Shown here one piece after another: positions 13,161-25,810 of a DNA stretch of 64,000 nucleotides. Origin of the DNA: Burkholderiales bacterium (GTDB lineage: Bacteria > Pseudomonadota > Gammaproteobacteria > Burkholderiales > SG8-39); assembly GCA_026416295.1 (NCBI GenBank), contig JAOAFL010000097.1:1-64000 (forward strand). The letters are read 5' to 3'. The notes beneath the pieces are model-generated. The model saw nothing but the letters and a program-made list of their open reading frames with translations, had not been told where the DNA came from and searched no databases. The translations under genes and the position numbers were made by a program. Within the stretch, counting starts at the first letter, position 1. Each line of letters opens with the position of its first letter.

Positions 13161-13689
13161 CGGCGCCTTCGTCGGCCGCTTTCGCAAGGTGCCGTCGCCG
13201 AATTGCGACGACCGGCCGCCGGGTACCGCGATTACGCTGCTCGTTCTGCACGCGATCAGCCTGCCGCGCGGCTGTTACGGCGGCGATGCGATCGAGCGGC
13301 TGTTCACCAACCGGCTCGACCCGGCGGCACATCCGACGTTCGCCGAGCTCGCGGGTGTGCGCGTGTCGGCGCACTTTCTCATCCGCCGCGACGGCGAACT
13401 GGTGCAGTTCGTGCCGATCGCGAGGCGCGCCTGGCACGCCGGGGTCTCGCGCTGGCGGGGGCGCGCGCGCTGCAACGACTTCTCGGTCGGCATCGAGCTC
13501 GAGGGCACCGACGAAGACGAGTTCGCCGCAGCGCAATACGCGCGGCTCGACGCCCTCGTCGCCCGGCTGCGCGCGCGTCTGCCGCTGCGCGCGATCGCGG
13601 CCCACAGCGACATCGCGCCCGAACGCAAGCGCGATCCCGGCTCGGGCTTCGCCTGGCGGCGGCTGTTCGCGCATCTCGCCGTCGCCTGA
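13144..13689 (+). CDS. ampD: 1,6-anhydro-N-acetylmuramyl-L-alanine amidase
   Basis: 181 aa. The zinc ligands fall at His36 (LLVLHAISLP), His154 and Asp164 (AHSDIAPERKRDPGSGF), close to the numbering known for AmpD; NDFSVGIELEG and HFLIRRDGELVQFV are also conserved. With no signal peptide it is a cytoplasmic enzyme of cell-wall recycling that removes the stem peptide from anhydromuropeptides and so restrains AmpR-type beta-lactamase induction. It begins inside the pilR 3' end (17-bp overlap). Confidence 0.94.
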   Translation: MTATADGAFVGRFRKVPSPNCDDRPPGTAITLLVLHAISLPRGCYGGDAIERLFTNRLDPAAHPTFAELAGVRVSAHFLIRRDGELVQFVPIARRAWHAGVSRWRGRARCNDFSVGIELEGTDEDEFAAAQYARLDALVARLRARLPLRAIAAHSDIAPERKRDPGSGFAWRRLFAHLAVA

Positions 13690-13748
13690 ATTTCCGAACG
13701 GCCTGCGGTCGCGGCCGCGCTTGTGCGCGGCGCGCGCGGATCCCGGGC

Positions 13749-13776
13749 TTGCAAATTTCTTTTCGCGTGGTACAGT
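13749..13776 (+). promoter_or_regulatory. Candidate sigma70 promoter of nrdAB
   Basis: -35 TTGCAA (13749-13754) and -10 TACAGT (13771-13776) are separated by 16 bp. The start would fall near 13783, within the upstream NrdR-type box. A second possible promoter (TTGCTG at 13793-13798 with AATATT at 13817-13822) also overlaps the boxes, so the exact start is uncertain. Confidence 0.5.
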
Positions 13777-13779
13777 GAG

Positions 13780-13826
13780 CCACAAGTTTTAGTTGCTGTG
13801 CCGACGTCCGGCACTAAATATTGTGG
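13780..13826 (+). promoter_or_regulatory. Tandem NrdR-type operator upstream of nrdA
   Basis: Box 2 GCACTAAATATTGTGG (13811-13826) fits the NrdR consensus acaCwAtATaTwGtgt closely. Box 1 CCACAAGTTTTAGTTG (13780-13795) is weaker, about 10 of 16. Their starts are 31 bp apart, three helical turns, the arrangement typical of NrdR box pairs. They cover the likely promoter, so repression by ATP/dATP-loaded NrdR is expected. The nrdR gene is not in this window. Confidence 0.75.
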
Positions 13827-13875
13827 TCGCTTGCCGCTGGCGTGCGGCGGGCAACCGCGCGGGAGCGAGGAGAGC

Positions 13876-16718
<2,843 letters not shown>

Positions 16719-16722
<4 letters not shown>

Positions 16723-17867
16723 TCCTGAACTTCGACGAAGACGCGGCACCCGGCGCGATTCCCGCGATCGCGGCAGTCCCGCGCGCGGCGTTCGCGCCGG
16801 GCGGCGGCGCGGGCGCGCGCAGCGAGCGCTATGCCGCCGGCAACGCCTGGCGGCGCATCACGGTCGAGGACAAGCGGGTGATCAACTCGCGCGCCGACGT
16901 CAACCAGCTCGTGCCGTTCAAGTACCGCTGGGCGTGGGAAAAGTACCTCGCGGCCTGCGCCAACCACTGGATGCCGCAGGAAATCAACATGAGCCGCGAC
17001 ATCGCGCTGTGGAAGGACCCGCACGGGCTGACCGAAGACGAGCGGCGCATCGTCAAGCGCAATCTCGGCTTTTTCGTTACCGCCGATTCGCTCGCGGCGA
17101 ACAACATCGTCCTCGGCACCTACCGCCACATCACCGCGCCGGAGTGCCGCCAGTACCTGCTGCGCCAGGCGTTCGAGGAGGCGATCCACACCCACGCCTA
17201 CCAGTACATCGTCGAGAGCCTCGATCTCGACGAGGGCGAAGTGTTCAACGCCTACCACGAGGTGCCGTCGATCCGCGACAAGGACGAGTTCCTCATCCCG
17301 TTCATCGATACGCTCACGGATCCGGCGTTTCGCACCGGAACGCCGGAGGCCGACCGCCAGCTGCTCAAGAGCCTGGTCGTGTTCTCGTGCCTGATGGAGG
17401 GGCTGTTCTTCTACGTCGGGTTCGTGCAGATCCTCGCCCTCGGCCGGCAGAACAAGATGACCGGCGCGGCCGAGCAGTACATGTACATCCTCCGTGACGA
17501 GTCGATGCACTGCAATTTCGGCATCGACCTGGTCAACCAGATCAAGCTCGAGAACCCGCATCTGTGGACGCCCGAGTTCCGCGCCGAGCTCGCGGAGCTG
17601 TTCCGGCGCGCGGTCGAGCTCGAATACCGCTACGCCGAGGACACGATGCCGCGCGGGGTGCTCGGGCTGAACGCTCCGATGTTCAAGGAGTATCTGCGCT
17701 TCATCTGCAACCGTCGCTGCCAGCAGATCGGGCTGGAGCCGCTTTATCCGGGGGCGACCAACCCGTTTCCCTGGATGGCCGAGATGATCGACCTCAAGAA
17801 GGAGCGCAACTTTTTCGAGACGCGCGTCATCGAGTATCAGACGGGCGGGGCGCTCAGCTGGGACTAG
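16719..17867 (+). CDS. nrdB: Class Ia ribonucleoside-diphosphate reductase, beta subunit
   Basis: 382 aa from a GTG overlapping the nrdA stop. Diiron ligands and radical residue are visible: Asp123 ([10 protein letters not shown]), Glu154-x2-His157 with Tyr161 ([11 protein letters not shown]) at the same spacing as E. coli Glu115/His118/Tyr122, and the later Glu in LMEGLFF and Glu-x2-His in RDESMHCNF. It supplies the tyrosyl radical to NrdA. The first 45 residues are a variable Ala/Gly-rich tail. Expression should follow nrdA through the NrdR-controlled promoter and translational coupling. Confidence 0.96.
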
Positions 17868-17895
17868 GGCGATGCCGGCGAACGAGGAGCGGAAG

Positions 17896-18144
17896 ATGCG
17901 CAAGGTAACGGCCTGCAGGGCCGAGCAAGACTACAAGCTCTGGATCCGTTTCGACGACGGACTGGAGGGTAGCGTCTTCCTCGGCGACTTGCTCGAGATC
18001 GGCGCGTTCAAGCTTTGGCTCGACGTGCGCGAATTCGAAAAAGTGAGGGTCGATCCGGAGACCGCGACGGTGACCTGGGAGGGCGGTATCCGGCTCGACC
18101 CCGAGGTGCTCTACCAGGATCTCGCCGCCCGCACGGCACGCTAG
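17896..18144 (+). CDS. DUF2442 domain-containing protein
   Basis: 82 aa from ATG 17896, six bases after GAGGAG; an upstream in-frame ATG at 17872 would give 90 aa but has a poor ribosome binding site. The sequence (KVTACRAEQDYKLWIRFDDG, ... RVDPETATVTWEGGIRLDPE) fits DUF2442, small proteins often encoded beside a DUF4160 partner and sometimes annotated as antitoxin-like. No DUF4160 partner is present here. It lies about 30 bp after nrdB and is probably co-transcribed; function unknown. Confidence 0.8.
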   Translation: MRKVTACRAEQDYKLWIRFDDGLEGSVFLGDLLEIGAFKLWLDVREFEKVRVDPETATVTWEGGIRLDPEVLYQDLAARTAR

Positions 18145-18180
18145 CGATGCGCTCGAGGACGCGAGATCACGAATTCGGCG

Positions 18181-18208
18181 AGCGGGCGAAGCGTCGTCTT
18201 CGCCCGCT
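18181..18208 (+). terminator. Hairpin after the nrdAB-DUF2442 operon
   Basis: A perfect 11-bp inverted repeat, AGCGGGCGAAG and CTTCGCCCGCT, with loop CGTCGT. No U-tract follows, so it is a stable hairpin at the expected operon end rather than a textbook intrinsic terminator; Rho or 3'-end protection may be involved. Confidence 0.5.
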
Positions 18209-18269
18209 GCCGGATAGGCCGGGGCGAAAGAGCCCGGCTTCCCTGTAACTTCTCAGAAAGGAGGCCGTT

Positions 18270-18566
18270 ATGGCGAAGAAAAAGGCGAAGAAAGCGGCGA
18301 AGAAGAAGAAAAAGAAGAAAGCGTCAAAGAAGAAGAAAGCGTCCAAGAAGAAACTGACGTTAAGGGCGGCGGGTAAAAAGAAAAAGGCCGCGAAGAAGAA
18401 GCCGGCGAAGAAAACAGCGGCAGAAAAACCCGCGCAACCCGTGGCCGGCACTGCGGCCGCACCGCAGGCGGCGCCGAGCGCGCCGGCTGCGTCCGGGGCC
18501 ACCGGCGCCTCGACGGCGCTGAACCCGGCAGCCGCATGGCCGTTTCCCACCGGTTCCAGGCCCTAG
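18270..18566 (+). CDS. Lysine-rich histone H1-like protein
   Basis: 98 aa after a very strong ribosome binding site (AAAGGAGG, 18257-18264). Residues 1-55 are almost only Lys and Ala with some Ser, Thr and Pro (MAKKKAKKAAKKKKKKKASK), like the C-terminal domain of histone H1 and bacterial HC1/AlgP-type proteins. Residues 56-98 are Ala/Pro-rich and end in AAAWPFPTGSRP. It should bind DNA or polyanions non-specifically. Long AAG/AAA tracts make the local base composition much less GC-rich than the neighbours. It is flanked by a hairpin on each side, so it is probably its own transcription unit. Confidence 0.75.
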   Translation: MAKKKAKKAAKKKKKKKASKKKKASKKKLTLRAAGKKKKAAKKKPAKKTAAEKPAQPVAGTAAAPQAAPSAPAASGATGASTALNPAAAWPFPTGSRP

Positions 18567-18586
18567 GCCAGGAGCCGTTTCGGGAA

Positions 18587-18618
18587 CTTGGCGAGGACGT
18601 CGGTGCGTCCTCGCCAAG
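18587..18618 (+). terminator. Strong hairpin after the histone-like gene
   Basis: A perfect 13-bp inverted repeat, CTTGGCGAGGACG and CGTCCTCGCCAAG, with loop TCGGTG, 20 bp after the stop codon. No U-run follows. Placement suggests a terminator or 3' stabiliser. Confidence 0.55.
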
Positions 18619-18799
18619 GCCCTTGGGGCCTTCCGGATCGACGCAACGCGTCGGCCGTGCCATATCGGGATGCGGAAAGCGATCCGGAAGGCTGCTTTCT
18701 TCCGAATTTTAACCTTTTACCGCGATCGCATCGTTTTCATAACCCTCTGAAAATTTGCGGGTTTTTATAGAGTCGGTAGAGCCCCGGGAGGAACCGCGT
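18619..18799 (+). other. Non-coding stretch, partly AT-rich
   Basis: No supported gene lies between the histone-like hairpin and the promoter at 18800. The part from about 18700 to 18775 is unusually AT-rich for this window (for example CGAATTTTAACCTTTTACCG and GGGTTTTTATAGAG). It may hold promoter or upstream-activation elements for the transcript that follows, but I could not assign any. Confidence 0.5.
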
Positions 18800-18829
18800 T
18801 TGACGACTCGGATTCCGCCGGACTATCAT
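18800..18829 (+). promoter_or_regulatory. Sigma70 promoter for the structured leader / transglycosylase
   Basis: -35 TTGACG (18800-18805) and -10 TATCAT (18824-18829), each 5 of 6 to consensus, are separated by 18 bp. The start would be near 18836, right before the first inverted repeat and about 218 nt before the next start codon. Confidence 0.65.
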
Positions 18830-18836
18830 TTTCTTG

Positions 18837-18972
18837 TGCTGCAATGCAGCATATCTGCGCGATTCGACTCCCAAATCGCGCAAACGGCCTGAGACGGCTC
18901 TGATCGGCCCGATGTCAGGGCCGACGAAGTCAGAGGTCGTTCGCCCTGTACCCGCTGCCCCTTACCGAGGGG
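18837..18972 (+). other. Cluster of inverted repeats: structured 5' leader or small RNA candidate
   Basis: Four consecutive inverted repeats follow the promoter: TGCTGC-AAT-GCAGCA (18837-18851); GCGCGATT-N9-AATCGCGC (18857-18881); TCGGCCC-N7-GGGCCGA (18904-18924) nested in CTCTGA...TCAGAG (18898-18935); and CCCCT-TACCG-AGGGG (18958-18972). Neither strand has a convincing gene here. I do not recognise a known RNA family or riboswitch. It is either the long leader of the transglycosylase gene or an independent small RNA. Confidence 0.45.
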
Positions 18973-19053
18973 TAGGCACGTGATTTCGCTGCATGCCGCT
19001 TCGCCGACCAACGAGAGCGCGGCGGACGCAGCAAAAGAAAGAGGAGTAAGACG

Positions 19054-19749
19054 ATGAGCGCAACGAACGGGTCCGTCCTTTCGCCCGCCTCGGGCGCGAT
19101 GGCGCGCCTTGCTGCGGCGACGCGGTCGGCGCTTGCGTTGATCGGTTTGGTGGCCCTGATCGTGTCGGCGTACCCCGCCGCGCGCGAGCCGCTGTTTCGC
19201 CAAGTGGCGCTGGCGGCGGCACCGGGCTGGGACGGCGAAGGGCCGGGCGTGGAGACCTCACCACGCGAGGCCGCAGACCGAGGTGCGGTGCACGAGCGCG
19301 AAACGCGCGCCCTGGTGGAGTTCATCGCGCGTCGCTATCGCGTCGCCGAGGAAGCGATCGCGGGGTTCGTCGCCGCGGCCTACCGCGCCGGCAGTGAGCT
19401 GCGGCTCGATCCGCTGCTCATCCTCGCGGTGATGGCGGTCGAGTCGCGTTTCAACCCGGTCGCCGAAAGCGTCCTCGGCGCCAAGGGCCTGATGCAGGTG
19501 ATCGGCCGCTTTCACCTCGACAAGCTCGCCGAGCACGGCGGCGAGCCGGCGCTGCTCGATCCCGAGGTGAACATTCAGGTCGGCGCGCGCATCCTGCGGG
19601 ACTGCTTGCGTCGCGTCGGCGACCTCGAGGGCGCGCTGCGGATGTACGCAGGCGCCGCATCCGAGGAGCCCGGCGCCCAGTACGCCGCGAAGGTGCTCGC
19701 CGAACGTGCGCGGCTTCAGCAGGCGCTGCGCGCGCGGCCGGCGAGCTGA
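19054..19749 (+). CDS. SLT-domain lytic transglycosylase, membrane-anchored
   Basis: 231 aa after GAGGAG. One N-terminal hydrophobic segment (about residues 27-43, ALIGLVALIVSAYPA) suggests a membrane anchor or uncleaved signal. The SLT domain lies at about 100-215: LILAVMAVESRFNPVAES with the catalytic Glu, then GAKGLMQVIGRFH and later ALRMYAGA. It should cleave peptidoglycan in the periplasm. It differs clearly from the SLT protein at 1022-1615. The gene stands behind a long structured leader, which suggests post-transcriptional control. Confidence 0.85.
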   Translation: MSATNGSVLSPASGAMARLAAATRSALALIGLVALIVSAYPAAREPLFRQVALAAAPGWDGEGPGVETSPREAADRGAVHERETRALVEFIARRYRVAEEAIAGFVAAAYRAGSELRLDPLLILAVMAVESRFNPVAESVLGAKGLMQVIGRFHLDKLAEHGGEPALLDPEVNIQVGARILRDCLRRVGDLEGALRMYAGAASEEPGAQYAAKVLAERARLQQALRARPAS

Positions 19750-19764
19750 CTCCGCGCGCCTCGC

Positions 19765-20928
19765 TCAGCCCGCGAAACGCGCAAGGCGCTGCGCCGCCTC
19801 GTCCAGCTCCGCGAGCGGACGGGTATACGCGAAGCGCACGTACGCGGCGGTGCCGTTCGCCCCGAAGTCGACGCCCGGCGTCGCCGCGACCGCTTCGCGC
19901 TCGAGAAGTTCGATCGCGTAGCGCCGCCCGTCGCCGCTCGGGCAGCGCGCGTACACATAGAAGGCGCCCGTGGGCGTCGAGGGAACGTCGAGCCCCGCGC
20001 GCGCGAGCGCGGGCAGCAGAAAATCCCGCCGGCGCTCGAACTCCCGACGTCGCCGCTCCAGTTCCGCCAGCGTCTCGGGCAGGAAGCAGGCGAGCGCGGC
20101 GTGCTGCGCGAGCGCCGGCGCGCAGATGAAGGCGTGCTGCGCGAGCTTTTCCAGCTCGCGCACCCGCGCGTTGCCCGGTGCCTCGGGCAGCACGACCCAG
20201 CCGAGTCGCCAACCGGTCATGCAGAAGAACTTGGAGAAGCTGTCGACGAGCACCACTTCGCCGGGCAGGCCGAGCGCACTCTGCGGCGGCGCCCCGTAGA
20301 CCAGCTCGCGGTAGATCTCGTCGACGATCAGCACGCCGCCGCGCGCGGCGACGACCTCGGCGATGCGGGCGAGATCGGCGCGCGCAAGCCGCGTTCCGGT
20401 CGGATTCGACGGCGAGCCGAGCAGCACCCCTTTCGTGCGCGGCGTCCAGGCCGAACCGATGATCTCCGGCGTCGGCTGCCAGTTCGTCGCCGCCGACACC
20501 GCGAGCGCCCGCGCGCGACCTTCGAGCGCGCGCACGAGGTGGCGGTAGCCCGGATATCCCGGGTCGGGCACGAGGATCTCGTCGCCCGGCTCGACGTAGA
20601 GCGCGAGCGCGAGAAGCAGCCCTGCGGAGGCGCCTGCGGTGACCGCGACCCGCTCGGCCGGCGGCGCGGCGCCGTGCACGCGCGCATAGTGCGCGGCGAT
20701 CGCTTCGCGCAGCGCCGGCAGTCCGAGCGTCGGCGTATAGGCCGTGCGGCCCTCGCGCAGCGCGCGCATCGCCGCCTCCACCACCGCCGGCGGCGCGGTG
20801 AAATCCGGCTCGCCGATTTCCAAGTGGATCACGCGCCGCCCGGCGGCTTCGAGCGCCTGCGCGCGCGCGAGCACGTCCATCACCTCGAAGGGCGAGATCG
20901 CGGCGACGCGCTGCGCGGTGCGCGGCAA
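19765..20928 (-). CDS. PLP-dependent aminotransferase, fold type I
   Basis: 387 aa if started at TTG 20928, which gives the normal family N-terminus (PRTAQRVAAISPFEVMDVLA); the first ATG is at 20880 and would remove conserved sequence. Motifs include VIHLEIGEPDFTAPPAV, YTPTLGLPALREAIA, LGSPSNPTGTRL and the PLP lysine in VDSFSKFFCMTGWRLGW. It resembles class I/II aspartate- or aromatic-type aminotransferases; the substrate cannot be told from sequence. It is divergent from maeB, with the two promoters overlapping in about 90 bp. Confidence 0.88.
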   Translation of the reverse strand: MPRTAQRVAAISPFEVMDVLARAQALEAAGRRVIHLEIGEPDFTAPPAVVEAAMRALREGRTAYTPTLGLPALREAIAAHYARVHGAAPPAERVAVTAGASAGLLLALALYVEPGDEILVPDPGYPGYRHLVRALEGRARALAVSAATNWQPTPEIIGSAWTPRTKGVLLGSPSNPTGTRLARADLARIAEVVAARGGVLIVDEIYRELVYGAPPQSALGLPGEVVLVDSFSKFFCMTGWRLGWVVLPEAPGNARVRELEKLAQHAFICAPALAQHAALACFLPETLAELERRRREFERRRDFLLPALARAGLDVPSTPTGAFYVYARCPSGDGRRYAIELLEREAVAATPGVDFGANGTAAYVRFAYTRPLAELDEAAQRLARFAG

Positions 20929-20958
20929 TCGTTCGGCCGGTTGCAGAAAGCGCGTGTT

Positions 20959-20964
20959 TATAAT
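20959..20964 (+). promoter_or_regulatory. Likely -10 element of the maeB promoter
   Basis: A perfect TATAAT lies 55 bp before the maeB GTG. No convincing -35 is found at 16-18 bp; TTGCAG (20941-20946) is only 12 bp away. The opposite strand reads TATAAA here and may serve the divergent aminotransferase. Confidence 0.45.
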
Positions 20965-21018
20965 TTCGGCTCCCGGCGCAACATAGCTCGCCTGCGCGCG
21001 CCGGGCAAGGAGCCCGAC

Positions 21019-23313
<2,295 letters not shown>

Positions 23314-23322
23314 CGCGTGCGC

Positions 23323-24534
23323 ATGCCGGGCGAAGCGACCGCTGGCAGCGTCGTCCCGTTTCCTTCGTCGGGGCGCGTCCGGCCGCGCGCCGGGCTCGTG
23401 CTCACCGGCGGCGGCGCGCGCGCCGCCTACCAGGTCGGCGTGCTCAAGGCGGTGCGCGACATTCTCGGCAACCCGGTGAAGAACCCGTTTCCGATCCTCA
23501 CCGGCACCTCCGCCGGCGCGATCAACGCGGCGACGCTCGCGGTGTACGCCGACAACTACACGCGCGCGGTCGGCAACCTGCTGGAGGTGTGGGAGCACAT
23601 GCGCTGCAGCCACGTGTACCGCACCGATGTGGCGAGCATCGTGAAAAGCGGCGCGCGCTGGCTCGGTGCGATGATGCTCGTATCGCGCCGCAACCCGGTG
23701 TCGCTGCTCGACAATACGCCGCTGCGCGAGCTCCTTGCGCGCACGCTGCCGTTCGAGCGCATTCAGGCGCACATCGACGCCGGGGCGCTCTACGCGGTCT
23801 GCGTCACCGCCTCCGGCTACACGTCCGGCCAGAGCGTGTCGTTCTTTCAGGGCGGACCGGGCGTCGAGGGCTGGCAGCGCAACCAGCGCGTCGGCGCCGC
23901 GGTGACGCTCGGTCTCGATTATCTGCTCGCCTCGAGCGCGCTGCCGTTCATCTTTCCGGCCGTCAAGCTGCATCGCGAGTATTTCGGCGACGGGTCGGTG
24001 CGCCAGATCGCGCCGATCAGTCCGGCGCTGCACCTGGGCGCCGACCGGGTGTTCGTCGTCGGCACCGGCCGCCAGGCGGCCGAGACCGCGCGCGCGCGTT
24101 CCAACGTCTATCCGTCGCTCGCGCAGATCGCCGGCCATGCGCTCAACTCGATTTTCCTCGACGGCCTGTCGGTCGACATCGAGCGCCTGGAGCGGATCAA
24201 TCGCACGGTGAGCCTGATCGCGCCGGAAAAGCTCGTCGAGGCGGGATTGCCGCTGCGCCCGGTGAGAATCTGCTTCATCGCGCCGTCGCAGCCGATCGAG
24301 CGCATCGCGGCGCGCTTCGTGCACGAGTTGCCGCGCACGGTGCGCTTTCTGCTGCGCCCGACCGGGGCGCTCAACCGCGCCGGTTCGAACCTCGCGAGCT
24401 ACCTGCTCTTCGAGGCGCCGTTCACCCGCGCGCTGGTCGACCTCGGCTACCAGGACACTGCGGCGCGCGCGCGCGAAGTCCGCGAGTTCTTCGCCGGCAC
24501 CGAGGTCGCGGCCGGCGCGGAGGCGTCGCCATGA
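23323..24534 (+). CDS. Patatin-like phospholipase family protein
   Basis: 403 aa from ATG 23323 (a GTG six bases earlier is an alternative). The oxyanion loop GGGARAAYQVG, the nucleophile elbow GTSAG and the catalytic Asp in YFGDGSVRQ form the Ser-Asp dyad of patatin-like lipases. No signal peptide, so it is probably a cytoplasmic lipid acyl hydrolase acting on membranes. The gene sits nine bases after maeB and overlaps the PhaM-like gene in ATGA; co-expression with a granule protein raises the possibility of a role in storage-lipid metabolism, which is inference. Confidence 0.88.
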   Translation: MPGEATAGSVVPFPSSGRVRPRAGLVLTGGGARAAYQVGVLKAVRDILGNPVKNPFPILTGTSAGAINAATLAVYADNYTRAVGNLLEVWEHMRCSHVYRTDVASIVKSGARWLGAMMLVSRRNPVSLLDNTPLRELLARTLPFERIQAHIDAGALYAVCVTASGYTSGQSVSFFQGGPGVEGWQRNQRVGAAVTLGLDYLLASSALPFIFPAVKLHREYFGDGSVRQIAPISPALHLGADRVFVVGTGRQAAETARARSNVYPSLAQIAGHALNSIFLDGLSVDIERLERINRTVSLIAPEKLVEAGLPLRPVRICFIAPSQPIERIAARFVHELPRTVRFLLRPTGALNRAGSNLASYLLFEAPFTRALVDLGYQDTAARAREVREFFAGTEVAAGAEASP

Positions 24535-24809
24535 GCGAGCCGAACGCGCCGCAGGACCCGTTCGAGGTGTACCGGCGTCTGTGGGGCCCGCTCGGGGTGC
24601 CGGTGCCCGGCATGGCGATGCCGACGCTCGATCCGCAGGAGCTCGACAAGCGCATCCAGGAGCTGAAGGCGGTCGAGGCGTGGCTCGGCATGAATCTCAA
24701 CATGCTGCGGCTCGCGATCCAGGCCCTCGAAATGCAGAAGGCGGGCCTCGCCGCGATGCAGCAGGCGATGGCGGCCGCATCACCGCAGGACAAGGACCGC
24801 AAACCCTGA
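24531..24809 (+). CDS. PhaM-type polyhydroxyalkanoate granule regulatory protein (short form)
   Basis: 92 aa. The region DPFEVYRRLWGPLGVPVPGM, PTLDPQELDKRIQELKAVEA and WLGMNLNMLRLAIQALEMQK is the PhaM family core, predicted helical with amphipathic repeats. In Ralstonia, PhaM (263 aa) activates PHA synthase PhaC1 and ties granules to the nucleoid through a basic Ala/Lys/Pro-rich tail. That tail is missing: the protein ends shortly after residue 80 (SPQDKDRKP). Start overlaps the patatin stop. It suggests the organism makes PHA, although no pha synthesis gene is in this window. Confidence 0.78.
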   Translation: MSEPNAPQDPFEVYRRLWGPLGVPVPGMAMPTLDPQELDKRIQELKAVEAWLGMNLNMLRLAIQALEMQKAGLAAMQQAMAAASPQDKDRKP

Positions 24810-24829
24810 AAACAGAGGAGACAGCAGCG

Positions 24830-25801
24830 ATGGCAAAGGCAGTGAGGTTTCACCGTACCGGCGGACCCGAGGTGCTGCAGACCGACGACGTACCCGTCGG
24901 CGAGCCCGGACCGGGCGAGGTGCGCATCCGGCACACCGCGATCGGCGTCAACTTCATCGACACGTATCAGCGCGCGGGCCTGTATCCGATGCCGCTGCCG
25001 CAGATCGCGGGCAACGAGGGCGCGGGCGTCGTCGAGGCGGTCGGCGCGGGCGTCGCCGACCTCAAACCGGGCGATCGCGTCGCCTACACCGGGCTGCCGG
25101 GCGCGTACTGCGAAACCCGCGTCGTGCCGGCCGATCGCATGGTGAAGCTGCCCGATGCGATCAGCGACGAGCAGGCCGCCTCGATGATGCTGAAGGGCCT
25201 GACGGTGCACTACCTTATCTTCACGACCTACGCGGTGAAGCCAGGCGAGACGGTGCTGTGGCACGCGGCCGCGGGCGGCGTCGGGTTGATCGCCTGCCAA
25301 TGGCTGCGCGCGCTCGGCGTCACCGTGATCGGCACCGCCGGCTCGGACGAGAAATGCGCGCTCGCCAAGGCGCACGGCGCGACACACGTCGTCAACTACG
25401 CGAAAGAGAACTTCGTCGAACGCGTCAAAGCGCTCACCGACGGGCGCGGCGTTCCGGTGGTGTACGACTCGGTCGGCAAGAGCACCTGGGACGGCTCGCT
25501 CGACTGCCTGCAGCCGCGCGGGCTGATGGTCTCGTTCGGCAACGCCTCGGGGCCGGTGCCGCCGGTGAACCTGCTCGTGCTCTCGCAGAAGGGCTCGCTC
25601 TACGTCACGCGCCCCACGCTCGCCACCCACATCGCCACGCGCGCCGACCTTCTTGCGCGCTCGAACGCGCTCTTCGAGGCGGTCGCCTCGGGCAAGGTGA
25701 AAATCGAGACCACCGCCCGCTACCGGCTCGCCGACGCCGCGCAGGCGCACCGCGATCTGGAAGGCCGCAAGACCACCGGCTCGGTGGTGCTCGTGCCCTG
25801 A
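24830..25801 (+). CDS. qor: NADPH:quinone reductase (zeta-crystallin-like MDR)
   Basis: 323 aa, ATG after AGAGGAG. Medium-chain dehydrogenase fold without zinc ligands: N-terminal GroES-like domain with NFIDTYQRAGLYP and IAGNEGAGVVEAVG, then the nucleotide-binding motif WHAAAGGVGLIACQWLRALG and a C-terminal RYRLADAAQAHRDLEGRKTT typical of QOR. It reduces quinones with NADPH in the cytoplasm. The stop is in the same frame as the following Nudix gene, which has no ATG near its start. Confidence 0.93.
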   Translation: MAKAVRFHRTGGPEVLQTDDVPVGEPGPGEVRIRHTAIGVNFIDTYQRAGLYPMPLPQIAGNEGAGVVEAVGAGVADLKPGDRVAYTGLPGAYCETRVVPADRMVKLPDAISDEQAASMMLKGLTVHYLIFTTYAVKPGETVLWHAAAGGVGLIACQWLRALGVTVIGTAGSDEKCALAKAHGATHVVNYAKENFVERVKALTDGRGVPVVYDSVGKSTWDGSLDCLQPRGLMVSFGNASGPVPPVNLLVLSQKGSLYVTRPTLATHIATRADLLARSNALFEAVASGKVKIETTARYRLADAAQAHRDLEGRKTTGSVVLVP

Positions 25802-25810
25802 GGGGGCGCG

